Of a stretch of 64,000 nt of DNA, positions 44,793 through 55,870 are shown piece by piece. The stretch is from assembly GCA_028673005.1 (NCBI GenBank), contig CM054117.1, positions 49,941,370 through 50,005,369 on the forward strand. Reading direction: 5' to 3'. Position 1 is the stretch's first letter. Each line of letters opens with the position of its first letter. This DNA is from Tanypteryx hageni (Eukaryota; Arthropoda; Insecta; Odonata; Petaluridae). The position numbers and the translations under genes were made by a program. The notes beneath the pieces were generated by a model. That model ran no database searches, was not told the DNA's origin, and was given only the letters and a program-made list of their open reading frames with translations.

Positions 44793-46136
44793 CTAGGTGA
44801 TGGGAGAAAAAGGGGGGGAGGTCAGTTTAAAAAGAACGCTGTTTATTACCCCTAACTCGTTATTCATCAGGGTGTGTCTGTATTTATGAATGTGTAAGCT
44901 TTCTGTTGCGTCGAGTTTGGTATTTGGGACTTGTTTAAGCAGTTTGAGGTTATTTGTGTCTAATGGGTGGTTATATTCCAAAATGTGTTTCGCGACGGCC
45001 GATTTTTCAAAGCGTCCATGTCTGTAGTGCGCTAAATGTTCTTTGAATCTGATGGAGATATTTCTTTTCGTTTGGCCAATGTAAGACATGTTGCATGTGG
45101 GGCACAACACTTGATATATGCCGGATTTTTCTAATGTGGGTATTTTGTCTTTAGGGTTCCCTAATAAATTTTTAATGTTATTTGTGTTGTGAAACGTTAA
45201 TGTATAATTTGCGTTATGAAAAATTTTTGTTAGCCCTTTGTTTAGGGTTGGATGGAAGGGGAGTGAAATAAATTTTTTCTTCCTATCGTCACTTAGAGCA
45301 AGCGTAGTACTTGTCTTCTTGTCTAATGTTTTGGATTGCTTGTTAATAATGTTGACTATCAATTCGTGTGTGTACCCGTTTTCTAGGGCCGCGTTTTTAA
45401 TATATTTTACTTCTTTGTCGAAACGTTTTTTATTTAGCGGTGTCGTCAATAGTCTATGTACCATATGGTTGAAAGCCGCGATCTTTTGTTTGTAAGGGTG
45501 ATTGGAGTCTTTCTTAATATAATTGTTGGTATGGGTCGGTTTCCTGTACACGTCAAATTCTAATCGTCCATTATTATTAATGATCAAAATGTCAAGAAAA
45601 GGTAAAGACTTATTTGCTTCGATTTCAAAGGTGAAGTTTATAGAGTTGTGAAATGAGTTGAGTTCTTGGACGAAGGTGTTAATGTTATAGAGTTTTGTGT
45701 CAAAAATGGCAAAAATGTCATCAACGTACCTGCACCATGTGTTGGGGAAATAGTTTAACGTATTTTTACAGCGTTGCTCAAAAGAATAAAGAAAAATATT
45801 TGCTATAAGTGGTGAGAGAGGATTGCCCATTGATGTTCCATTAATTTGTTTATAGAACTTATTGTTAAAAACGAAGTAATTTTGTTCCATGCATAAGTTT
45901 GTCAATGTGAGAATTTCTAGAATTTTGTTTTCCTCAACTTGTTTACTTAGTAGCCAGTCCTGGAGGTTTTCGAGTGCGACGTCAATGGGAACACTGGGGA
46001 AGAGTTGTTCTACGTCAAATGACACCAGTATTTCATCTTTGTGTATTTTTTTGTTTCTAATATGTTCCAAGAAATTTTGGGTGTTTTTAACGCCGTATAT
46101 AAAAATCCGGCATATATCAAGTGTTGTGCCCCACAT
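44793..46136 (-). CDS. Partial Penelope-like reverse transcriptase with GIY-YIG endonuclease
   Basis: 447 open codons. Residues 1-12 come from antisense of the right arm, so real element coding begins near residue 13. Seen in order: motif A FDVEQLFPSVP (40-50, Asp 41), motif B GTSMGNPLSPLIAN (100-113), catalytic YVDDIFA (137-143), FLDI (180-183), YRKPTHT (197-203), then the nuclease SGIYQVLCPTC (338-348), YIGQTKR (352-358), Arg 363 and Glu 412. The N-terminal RT fingers, including the PKIHK-type motif seen in element 1, are missing, so the enzyme is probably dead despite the undamaged frame. The protein is A/T-codon rich and differs strongly from element 1, so it is a separate Penelope lineage. 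Confidence 0.9.
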   Translation of the reverse strand: MWGTTLDICRIFIYGVKNTQNFLEHIRNKKIHKDEILVSFDVEQLFPSVPIDVALENLQDWLLSKQVEENKILEILTLTNLCMEQNYFVFNNKFYKQINGTSMGNPLSPLIANIFLYSFEQRCKNTLNYFPNTWCRYVDDIFAIFDTKLYNINTFVQELNSFHNSINFTFEIEANKSLPFLDILIINNNGRLEFDVYRKPTHTNNYIKKDSNHPYKQKIAAFNHMVHRLLTTPLNKKRFDKEVKYIKNAALENGYTHELIVNIINKQSKTLDKKTSTTLALSDDRKKKFISLPFHPTLNKGLTKIFHNANYTLTFHNTNNIKNLLGNPKDKIPTLEKSGIYQVLCPTCNMSYIGQTKRNISIRFKEHLAHYRHGRFEKSAVAKHILEYNHPLDTNNLKLLKQVPNTKLDATESLHIHKYRHTLMNNELGVINSVLFKLTSPPFSPIT

Positions 46137-46438
46137 GCGACATGTCTTACATTGGCCAAACGAAAAGAAATATCTCCATCAGATTCAAAGAACATTTAGC
46201 GCACTACAGACATGGACGCTTTGAAAAATCGGCCGTCGCGAAACACATTTTGGAATATAACCACCCATTAGACACAAATAACCTCAAACTGCTTAAACAA
46301 GTCCCAAATACCAAACTCGACGCAACAGAAAGCTTACACATTCATAAATACAGACACACCCTGATGAATAACGAGTTAGGGGTAATAAACAGCGTTCTTT
46401 TTAAACTGACCTCCCCCCCTTTTTCTCCCATCACCTAG
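46101..46438 (+). pseudogene. Inverted duplicate of the Penelope GIY-YIG coding end
   Basis: The plus strand encodes the same C-terminal nuclease region as the minus-strand frame at 44793-45130, from KSGIYQVLCPTC to SPPFSPIT, with at least one change (CDMSY against CNMSY). It lacks any RT and has no start of its own. It is the coding part of the right arm. The preserved frame and close identity argue for a recent origin. Confidence 0.85.
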
Positions 46439-46587
46439 GTCATCTAGGTCGCCCCCTTTTTCTTCTCCCCCCCCTGCCCACCAACCAGGTATAAATACAC
46501 AGCACAGCCCTGGACATCCACTTGAGAGCGTGCCACTGGTCTTGGTTTCGGTCGCCCTCTCTCAAGTCTCCCTTCCCCCCGTTTTTT

Positions 46588-46632
46588 AACCCCTGATGAT
46601 GGTTACTTTGTAGCCGAAATACGTATTGGGTT
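46588..46632 (+). ncRNA. Hammerhead ribozyme, right arm of Penelope element 2
   Basis: AACCC (46588-46592), CTGATGA (46593-46599), spacer T, GGTTAC-TTT-GTAGCC (46601-46615), GAAA (46616-46619), TACGTA, TT with cleavage expected after 46627, and GGGTT (46628-46632). Same as the left-arm motif in the opposite orientation, so transcripts of the locus on either strand would each carry one sense hammerhead. Confidence 0.75.
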
Positions 46633-46716
46633 TTTATCCGGGTTCATCTGTTTTTATCCGGCCTTTTAACCGGGTTTTATCAGTTTGACTGGCTTTGGAG
46701 AATTTCCTTCGCTTAC

Positions 46717-46730
46717 AATCAATATACAGT
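46717..46730 (+). repeat. Right target-site duplication of Penelope element 2
   Basis: Exact copy of 44450-44463 immediately after the right arm ends with CGCTTAC. Confidence 0.85.
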
Positions 46731-48164
46731 CAAACTCCAATACGGCGCTAAAGCGGGAGTGACTATAAATCGAGGCATATGCTTACTCTACGTAATCATA
46801 AGGTGGAAGTTCTGTTCACAATGATTCATGGACGGTATGAGGGGGTAGCAGCGTTATATAAGGGAGCACTTAATCTGGGTTTGACTGTAGATTGATATCC
46901 ACAAAACTCGAATGTTTGATTATTTATATTTTAAAATCCTACTTAAGCAGGTAAGAGTTTTTTAATTTCGTCCTTAGCTCCAAAATGAGACCTCGGGGCG
47001 GAGAAAAAAAGACCATCTTCTCTTTCACTCAACACGTGAATTGCCTCTTTTAACGTCGCCTACGCATTTCACCTAAGGAGGTGTGGAGTAATAAAAACCT
47101 CGGGTAGCTTTCTCGCCTTTCATGCCAAGTCACGCAGACTGCATCGTAATAAAAAAAGAGAAATACCGAAGGCATACCCCGAAATAATAATAAAAGAATC
47201 ACGTGCCTCGCAATAAAAAAGACTCGTTTGTATTACGCGTGGTCATATTCCCGCGTCGGTGTTTCCCTGAGGCGCTTGGCCCCATTTACCGCCCTACTCT
47301 TTAAACACGTATCTCCCTCCCCAAGCCACGCCCTCCCAAACCCCTATTACCATCATCTATCTCTCTTTTTCTCATTTGAGAATACCTAATGATGTAGTGG
47401 CTCGTTATTTATTGCTCCCCACGACTTCCTACCCGACCGAACGAAGTGTCCTTTTTTTAACAAGTTGAATGGTATCAAGACGTCTTATGTATTCGATTGC
47501 CTATGGCGTGAGTGGTAGTCATTAGAAAGGAGGTGCGAATTTCGAATCTTTATAAAGGTACGTGCGTGTCCGTTGTGTGGTTATGCATGTATACTCGTGT
47601 GAGTCTTTGATTAACTTCTGTTAAACATCTTTTACATGCTGTTTATCCATGTGCGGCTTCGGAAAAGTTCTCCTAAGCGAAAAAGGAAAGATTATCTTTA
47701 GTAACTAAAGGAGGTTTTTAGTATGTCAAGTTGTAATGCAGAGATATCCATAAGTAGAACCTAAATATATATTATCGTAATAATAGAGAGCTTCTAAAGG
47801 AAACATCGGAATGCCATAGGCTATTCCTTACTACTCGTTGTTTATTTCATGACAGTTTATGTTTTACCTTGGCTATAAAGGCATTTTTGCGATCTTTAAA
47901 AGAAATTTTAATAACAAATTTCATTATTAATCATGTGATATTGCAGTTGGGCATTGTAAATACCCAATTGAATATCATTAGTACTGCGCATTTGCCTTAA
48001 TTAATTCAAAATTTTTACATTTTACTTGATACATTTTTGATTGGTATCTGTTATCGTTGGTCCGTTTCGTCAAAAGTATCTATTCGGATGACAATAACAT
48101 CGAAGTGATTAAACACATTTTTTTACAGTATGATACGAAGAAAAAAACTTAACATTGCATACAG
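46731..48164. other. Unrecognised non-coding DNA
   Basis: No gene or mobile element recognised on either strand. Confidence 0.5.
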
Positions 48165-48475
48165 CAGTAGTGCACAAACGTTTCTAATGGGGGGCCACAT
48201 CAGTGGTTGCGAACCTCTTGGCGGGCCGCATTGGAAGTTGCCAATTCTTCGGCGGGCCGGATTACAGTTTAAATCCGAAGTTTTCTATATATTCTAAGGT
48301 GCCATGTAAGTGAAAATCAAGTCGAAATGAGGTTTTCATGGCTAACACTTCAATATTTAAAGTTATATTATCAACATTATTAAAAAATGAATGAATTTCT
48401 GTGTTCAATTTTTTGAATTGCTCTTTCGCCATAACTTAGCGTGCCGCACTAAATCCCTTCGTTTGGGCACCACTG
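48165..48475. mobile_element. hAT-type non-autonomous element (about 311 bp)
   Basis: The left end CAGTAGTGCACAAACG and the right end, read on the minus strand as CAGTGGTGCCCAAACG, are clear inverted partners, with GGGCCGCA/TGCCGCAC-type interior sequence. A second CAGTGGTTGCGAACC end-like motif lies just inside the left end. The flanking octamers (GCATACAG and ATATAGGG) match poorly, so the insertion is old or the borders differ by a few bases. Confidence 0.6.
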
Positions 48476-51233
48476 ATATAGGGCATTGACCCTTCCAGTT
48501 CCTTTTAAGTCTCTCCCACTGCGTATATTACACTTGAAAGAGATGGTACGGGTACGAGATAATTATGTAGATAATGGAGTTATGAAATAGCGAAAAATTG
48601 CTAAATTTTCAATTATTCTTCAATGGTTGAAATTTTTAAATTAACAGTATTATTTGTGGCCGATCATCAAACTTAATCAAAATTCCTATGATTTTTTTAA
48701 AGATTACATGCTATCGAATGAATATTTAAAAACTCCTCGTGATTTGAGCCTGGTGCTATTGAATAGGCGGCCGGCAATTAGGATATGGGAAAAAGTTGAA
48801 AAAATTCATTCATCTGTTAAATCATATTGACGAAAGCTCCCTTTAAGTAATTATTCTTCATCCGGATAAAACAATAATCGACTAATTGAATTTTAATGGA
48901 ATCATTGATGCGAGAGTGCGCACTTATGGTTTTTAAGCTGTTTCACGAGAAATGGAGAGCATTAATAAATGCCAGAATTTTACGATCACGTTATTAAATT
49001 CTTCCGCCAGATTTAAAACATTAAAATTTTATTTTAATGGATCAGTCGTTGACGCAAATAAAAACGTCAACGCAATTGCCCGAGCGTTTTGAGAGCTTAT
49101 AATTGCTTTTGTTTTGGCGCCGTCGTCGCAAATTTCCGGGTTAAAAATTCGAAAGAGAAACATATTTCAGAGACGCAAATCTCCGTGTTTCTAATAAAAT
49201 GCGAAACTAGAGCTTTCTCGAAAAGCGTAAAGGCTCCAAGTAAAAGAACGAAACTCTTATTTTTGAAGTTCGTAACACGCGAAACTTAACTGCCTTATGG
49301 CATCAATCCATCCATCTGCTGCATTCGCTCACTCGTAAATATTATACAAAAAGTCTCCATCCGGGGAAAAAATTGAAAGTCGAATAGAGAAGGGGCTTTC
49401 GAAAAATCTAGCCCGAAAAAAAATTCCTGTTTAAGGTTTGATGTATTTTATTTTTAATATTATTTCTTTTTCAATCTGAAGGACGTCGCATCTAATTTCA
49501 TTCCCCCCGCGCATCCTTCGCCTAGCAAATCCTGTCTCCTCCTTTTTTCCCCCCTTCGTTGTATTTTTTTTAGGGCGGGACCAATCTCCTTTATACGTTC
49601 TCAATCTCGCCCTCCACTCCATTCCTCTCTCAAAATTGCGGCAGATGAGTCGTGCATCTCCTTCGACTCTTCCTGGTACGGCGCCACGGGTCGACGTCGG
49701 GGCAGCAGGAAATTCGAATAAAAAAGTTGGGACTAAAAAAAAAGACGAAAGATGAAAGTCGCCATATTAAAAAAATGCGAAGAAATGACGAATGGGACAT
49801 TCTTCGAGTCGTCCTTCAGCCGAAAAAAAGGTCGACTCGAGGGTCGATGGGGTTATGAAAATAACTTTTTCTCGTCTAATATTCTTTCATTACATGCTTT
49901 TTTTTCAATGTGGCCGTACAATCGCGCCATCTGTCGCTGATTCGGAGAGGTTCATCCGTGGAGCTCGAATTTATTAAGTGAGAGAGGCTCAATTTGCGAG
50001 GATTCACGAACGTTCCATTTATTTTTTTTGAGCGAAAGAATGCGCCTCGGATTTTATTCCCACAAGGAAAAAGCGACGTGTGGGAAAAGGGAGACGTCAG
50101 ATTGGAAAAGGGCTTATCTTTATCTGTGTTTGGAAGAAAATAAGTATTCCGCAAGAGCGGAATTCATAATATAAGTTCTCGTGTCGTTGATTGATGGAGA
50201 GCAATGGAATAATTTTATTTTATCCGCGAGGATTTACTTATACGCCTGTTGCTTACTGGAATTCCATCGCAGGAATCCTTAGTATCCGCGATTTAGCATT
50301 TTAAGAGCCTTAGCTTTTTTTTAAGGCGACGACTAAGCCGATGTCTTTAGTGACATTATGTTACGTTAGCCTGTACAAAAGTGTACTTGAATTTCGGCGG
50401 AAAAAACTAATTTTAGTCATTTTAAACGATCATAGGGTCGATATTTGATAATAATTTTAAATTGCCAAAATAATAATGCACAAATTATTCAAAGTCTTCT
50501 ATTTGGATTCCCTTGCTTTGCAAAGCGGAAATAAACTCCAAAGGATAGTATACTTTTGATGCGAAGCTTTATTAACGATATGTATGCACCTATGTACTTC
50601 ATTTTGTGAATAATCATTTTGTATTGAATGATACCCTTCAATTGACGCTGGGTCTACCTAGTTCGTCGATTTTTAATAAAGATCGTCGCATAAAGGCTCT
50701 CTCCGAAGTATTTTACGAATAAATTAAGAATGATTCGACGCTGATATTATATCAGCATAGTAAACGTTTATATGAATATGTATTAATCTTAAACCTTTTG
50801 ACTTAAATGGCGTTTTTGACTAATTTACCAAAACCCTTCCAATTTTATGATATGTTTCGAAAGTTGCTGGCGATTTTATGTTAAGATGCATCAAATAATT
50901 TTTCAGACATCAACCTATTTACGCATTTCTTGAAGAGGACTAAAACATTATTAACATATTCTTATTAAAGTGGAGTGAATTTCGTTTGTTACGACGAGTT
51001 TTATTCGACCCTCTTTGTTTTCTTTTCGAATTCGTCGTCCAAAAAATAACAAATCCGTCGCACTGAGAATCAACTCGGGTGTTTTTCTTTCTTTCGCTAC
51101 GAAGGCTCGACAAAAATCCTTCTCGACATGCCTCTCGCTCTCCGGAGAGAAAAAAAACAGAACGGATTTTCTCTTGGAAACTCTTTTTGCGCTTTAAAAA
51201 TAGCAAAACGGCTTTTTTTCAATCCTACGCTCT

Positions 51234-51275
<42 letters not shown>

Positions 51276-53060
51276 ACCAGCTCTATCTCAGCTCGCTACC
51301 ATTCTATTTAATGGACGTTTGCTTTATTTTTCTCGTACCTATATCTAAGACTGTTATTCAGGTATGCCAATATTTTGTTAATGTGCATATGACTAAAACT
51401 GACGTTGTTCGTCTTTCGTTTCGAACTAAGCTTTGACCTCGGAATAATTGACAATATTAGCATCCCTTTTTTATTTTAAGGCTTTAAAAAGCTGTCATAG
51501 CAAAGTCATTGAGGAGAATGTTTCTGTCACAAAATCCCTAGTAAATTTGTACATTTTTGTATATTACAATGATGAGGTATGATTAATTTCATGCCACTGA
51601 ATAGATGTTATATGTGACATCTAAATAAATGTAAATTGAAACATTTAAAATTACGTTTATACGTAATTGTTTTAAATTATACGTGTGTGTTAATTAATAA
51701 CAAGTAAACTGAAATGTGCAGCATAGTTGAGTAAATGTATTCTTGATCGATATGTCGGTGCATATTATCTAGTTTAATAGAAGATGTATTGAAAGGTATT
51801 TTCAAAGTTTTCATCTCTTTTTGGTGTAGTTCTATTTTGATCCATATTTGTTTGAGTAAATTTCATTCTTGGGGATATTTTCATATGCAACGGCCACGAT
51901 GATATCTAAATTACTCCTATTTTAAAATGCATTCAGTTTTATTCCGCAATAATTTCCACATGACTATTAAAGGGGAGAACGACACTCCTCTCGAACCCGT
52001 GCAATTTATGTAATTTTTAAATTGGAAAAATGCTCGCAATTTAGCAATGGATTCTCCGAGATTCTTGCTCACGGAAGGAGTTGTTCTTATTGTTTAAGTT
52101 ATTACTCGTGCTGATACTGGCGAGAAATATCTATCATATAGGGGCAACCTATCAAGTTCGATGGGTTTTTAAAATGTGCAAGTGAAGAGTTTGACGTATT
52201 TTCCGTCGAACTACATTAGGTAATTTTTATCTGTAGACTTTAAATATTAATTATACCAAGGAGGAGACTACGGTCGATGACTCTGGTATTCGGATGAACT
52301 TTCGCGAGAGATAAATATACGTCAATTCCCGAATAGGTTTTTGAAATCAGCCTCCAACACTTTGCGATTAATTGGAAAAATCTGGTAAAAATTTGAATTT
52401 CGCCATCTGTCAGCTATCGCGGTTGGCTAGGAATGTTCGGTTTGGTGGCTGGAATATATTTTGAATAGCCACTTCGCGAAATTGGTGTCCTCTGTCTCTC
52501 TTCCTATTTTTCCATTCATAAAAGCGCACCTGTTTTCCTGCCAGTCTTCGCAAACTTCGAGATATTCTATTCTTCCTCTGAGTAAAGCCCACCCACGTTA
52601 TTTCCCATAGCTTGTTTCACCGAAACAACTCGCGGATCTACGAAAAAAGGACGCCTTTTTTAATGCCTGCGACAGGCCGTGAAGAGGAAATTATAAAAAA
52701 AACCATCGTCTCCCTCTCTTTCAAACCCATCATCGCCCGAAAAGATGAAAACCTATAAAAGTTTATTCCCCCCCCCACTCTTAGGTCTTCCTCGACCTCC
52801 CCTCATCCTCCTCCCCAAATCGCACTCTCTCCGGCATCGCCATATTTTCCTCTACGTTTATTTCTCTCCACTCCTCTATTCCATTGGGGATAGATTCAGA
52901 ACAATAGGGACTGAGAGGGAGAGAGGGATATGTGTTTTACGTATCATGGGGAAAGACTCGGAGTTGATGATCTGATGATCCTGGGAACAATACGAACGTT
53001 ATGAAAAAATGGTAGTGGTTTAGCCTCTTAAGTCCAAAATGTGTGCCTGTGTTTATGCAC

Positions 53061-53062
<2 letters not shown>
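48476..53062. other. Long stretch without recognised genes
   Basis: Nothing supportable on either strand over about 4.6 kb apart from low-complexity pieces: a CT run followed by TA at 51235-51276, and A-rich patches near 49730-49790. Open frames at 49652-49858, 49876-50154 and 50940-51206 are lysine- or serine-rich without domains. Confidence 0.45.

Positions 53063-53112
<50 letters not shown>
53063..53112. repeat. (TA)n(CA)n compound microsatellite
   Basis: A TA run followed directly by a CA run, about 50 bases. Confidence 0.9.
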
Positions 53113-53113
<1 letters not shown>

Positions 53114-53227
53114 GTGCTGGACGAAATCTGGCGTCTGTTCGCCATTGGTGACAAAAAATTGCGTTGAAAAGTACATTTCAATGCGATGCGATTTAGAATA
53201 AGGGATATTTAATTTTGTATATATTAC

Positions 53228-53230
<3 letters not shown>

Positions 53231-53273
<43 letters not shown>
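53231..53273. repeat. (TA)n microsatellite at the 5' break of a LINE
   Basis: TA run ending exactly where the truncated RTE-like reverse transcriptase frame starts. Confidence 0.9.
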
Positions 53274-53276
<3 letters not shown>

Positions 53277-54649
53277 AGATTTACGACACGGGAGAGTGGC
53301 CTCAGGATTTCCTAGAAGTAACAATGATCCCTCTAAAGAAGAAGCCAAAGGCAATGCAGTGTAAATATTACAGAACGATAAGCCTTCTGTCACACACATC
53401 GAAGATCATCACGAGGATTCTTAATAAAAGGCTGGAGAAAAAGGCAGAAGAAATAATAGGGGAAGATCAATTCGGTTTCAGAAAAGGACGAGGAACTAGA
53501 GATGCTATAGGAGTAGTTAGAATCATATCAGAAAGGGCAATAGAATACAGTCAAGATATCTGCGCATGTTTCGTAGACTGGCAGAAGGCCTTTGATAGAG
53601 TAAATTGGGTAAAGTTGATGAAGATATTAAAGGATATAGGTGTAGACTGGAAAGACAGGAGATTGATTAGGAATCTATATGAGAATCAAGTCGTAAAGGT
53701 TAGGTTTGAGAATGTGGACACCTGCGGAATAAATATCGGTAGAGGAGTAAGACAAGGCTGCTGCCTATCGCCAACCCTATTCAATATATATGGAGAAAGT
53801 CTAATGCAAGAAGCTTTAGAAGGCACAGGGGATTTCAAAATTGGAGGAAGGATTATAAGAACAGTAAAATACGCAGATGATCAAGTACTTCTAGCAAGAA
53901 AGGAAGAGGAACTACAAAAAATGATAAATAGACTAGTGATAACAGGTAGAAAATACGGTATGGAAATAAATACAGAAAAATCCAAGGTCATTCGAATATC
54001 GGGTAAAGAAGAGAATCTGAATATAACTATTGGGGGAAAGCCATTAGAACAAGTTTCAGAATATAAATACCTTGGAAGTATCATAACACGAGAGGCAAAA
54101 TGTACGGATGAGATCAAAACTAGAATAGGAAAAGCAAAAGCGGCTTTCAGGAGAAAGAAACAACTACTTACAGGGAATATAAGGGAAGATATCCGCAAGA
54201 AGTTGATAAAATGCTACGTATGGAGTATAGCATTGTATGGGGCAGAAACATGGACGCTAAGGAAAAATGACATCAAATACTTGGAAAGCTTTGAAATGTG
54301 GACTTGGAGGAGAATGCTGAAGATAAAATGGACAGATAGGATGAAAAACGATGAAGTGCTACGAAGAATAGGAGAGAAGCGAATGATTATACAGACTATC
54401 AGAAAGAGGAAGGCTAACTGGGTTGGACATTACCTGAGGAGAGAGAGTATGATTAAAGATGTGTTAGAAGGAAAACTAGATGGGAAAAGGGAAAGAGGTA
54501 GGAAAAGGTATCAGCTGATAGACGATTTGAAAGGGAAAGAGAGTTATCAAGATATGAAGAGGACAGCGGAAAATAGGAGTATATGGAGAACCAGGTTTAA
54601 CCATGAATAATCACGGACCTGTCTATGGACAGACTACCTATGATGATGA

Positions 54650-54650
<1 letters not shown>
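53274..54650 (+). mobile_element. 5'-truncated RTE/BovB-like LINE
   Basis: The RT coding region starts abruptly after a TA array, and the element ends with a TGATGATGATGA tail going into another TA array (54650-54722). The N-terminal apurinic-type endonuclease is missing. Short tandem trinucleotide tails are usual for RTE-type LINEs. The frame is intact to its stop at 54610, so the copy is young. Confidence 0.8.
53324..54610 (+). CDS. RTE/BovB-like reverse transcriptase, N-terminally truncated
   Basis: 428 residues from the first ATG. The same frame is open upstream to about 53276 and reads EWPQDFLEVT before the ATG, matching RT family sequence, so the ATG is not the natural start. Ordered motifs: YYRTISLLSHTSKI (15-28), FGFRKGRGTRDAI (50-62), motif A CFVDWQKAFDRVNW, motif B GRGVRQGCCLSPTLFN, catalytic YADD, the LGSIIT block, and the C-terminal KCYVWSIALYGAETWTLRK and GKRERGRKR regions. 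The arrangement is like that of BovB/RTE proteins. No endonuclease is present, so it could not move unaided. Purine-rich codon use differs from the Penelope frame at 27534. Confidence 0.88.
   Translation: MIPLKKKPKAMQCKYYRTISLLSHTSKIITRILNKRLEKKAEEIIGEDQFGFRKGRGTRDAIGVVRIISERAIEYSQDICACFVDWQKAFDRVNWVKLMKILKDIGVDWKDRRLIRNLYENQVVKVRFENVDTCGINIGRGVRQGCCLSPTLFNIYGESLMQEALEGTGDFKIGGRIIRTVKYADDQVLLARKEEELQKMINRLVITGRKYGMEINTEKSKVIRISGKEENLNITIGGKPLEQVSEYKYLGSIITREAKCTDEIKTRIGKAKAAFRRKKQLLTGNIREDIRKKLIKCYVWSIALYGAETWTLRKNDIKYLESFEMWTWRRMLKIKWTDRMKNDEVLRRIGEKRMIIQTIRKRKANWVGHYLRRESMIKDVLEGKLDGKRERGRKRYQLIDDLKGKESYQDMKRTAENRSIWRTRFNHE

Positions 54651-54722
<72 letters not shown>
54650..54722. repeat. 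(TA)n microsatellite
   Basis: About 70 bases of TA directly after the LINE tail. Confidence 0.9.
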
Positions 54723-54725
<3 letters not shown>

Positions 54726-55624
54726 GAGCTGAAACAAGGCAAGAGGGAACCAAGACATACACGCAAACCTGTATAAATAGAAATAATTTTGGGATCGTGT
54801 TGGGTGTGTATATTTTAAAAGGAGAGAATGCTGTGTTTTCCCTTCAATCGACACCTGTCCGGTCCATTATTTGCTATTTATTTTTTTCACCTCCTACCCT
54901 TCCCTCCCTATTCCTCCTTTTATCTCTCTCAGTGCTAAACCCTCGGAGAGGAGTAGATCGGTTCGATCGGCAGTTTGGACCGCCCTCAATCCCATTTTTA
55001 TCGCCGTCTTCTTCTTTTTCGCTATTTGTTTTTTTTTTGTATAACTCGCCCATTGTTTCGCTCGCTCCGTTTTTTTTTCTCGACACCCTTTCCCCCAGAT
55101 CTCCCATCACCATTACATTTCGCACGTGTCGAATTGCACCAGCGAGGGACGGAAATACCGGCGGATTTCTTTTTTCTTCTCCTGCGAGGATGTTTTAGCG
55201 GCGCATAAAAGGGTTTCGTTTTTTCTTTCGGCAAAAAATAAAACGGATTTCATTTCTCTCTTTACGAGTCCGTTCGCTAGAGTGTATGTTCGTTGCGAGG
55301 GATCATTTTGTTGTTTTTTCCCATGATGTGCGCGCTATAATGCGTTGCCATAGGAACTAGACACGGGCGATTTTTGGGTTTCGAACTCGTCGAAAGAATC
55401 GGACGACATGGGGGAGCGAGGAGGCGCTTTCCATAATCCCTAGCGGTGGTCCCGTGTCGCCTTCGGACGACCGTGAATCTGAAGCTTAAGAGCACATGCG
55501 TAGCGAACGAGATTAATGTTCTTCTTTTTTTTATGTGTTTTTAGTCGAGTTTCTTTGTGTTGGGGTATATATTTCAGATGGAAAACAGACTTAGCCAATT
55601 GTTATCTATTCGTAAATCAACCTA
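54723..55624. other. Unrecognised non-coding DNA
   Basis: Overlapping open frames on both strands (54722-55198, 54874-55125, 55022-55234) are driven by pyrimidine-rich composition and have no recognisable domain. Confidence 0.45.
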
Positions 55625-55870
55625 TTTTTACTCTCTCTATCTACGTAGTATGAGAAAGTATTGTTTTCATGAAAAAAAATCGAACTCGAGATTTCAACGG
55701 AAATAGATATTTTGCGGTCCCCTGAACACGTTTTGACTATTTTCTCGATGATATCTATGTGTCTGTCTGTCGGTCTGTATGTGATAAGTTTTGTGGGCGC
55801 TCTAACTCAAAAACTATTAATTACGTCAACGCAAAATTTTATATTTAATATTTTTATTAAAGTTAAAAGA
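55625..55870 (-). repeat. Dispersed repeat family R2, copy 4 (inverted)
   Basis: Read on the minus strand it matches the second half of copy 2 at 23640-23770, with a CCGACAGACAGACAC-like run, a TCCGTTGAAATCTCGAGTTCG block and TTTCTCATAC. Inverted relative to the other three copies. Confidence 0.55.

Larger units (their letters stand above)
44464..46716 (-). mobile_element. Penelope-like retroelement 2 with long inverted arms
   Basis: The unique core 45131-46100 carries the RT palm on the minus strand. Both sides are the same element end in opposite orientations: the left arm 44505-45130 (626 bp) and the right arm 46101-46716 (616 bp) are inverted copies with few differences, including an 11-bp extra repeat of CGGATAAAAAC in the left arm. 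Each arm holds the end of the coding region (GIY-YIG part), a 3' untranslated region and a hammerhead. The left end has a 41-bp extension. The unit is flanked by an exact 14-bp duplication, so it went in as one event. Inverted terminal repeats with an extension on one side are known for Penelope. RT sequence upstream of motif A is absent. Confidence 0.9.

Noticed and set aside
53881..54198. 105-codon minus-strand frame inside the RTE-like LINE
   Set aside because: Antisense shadow of the RT gene.
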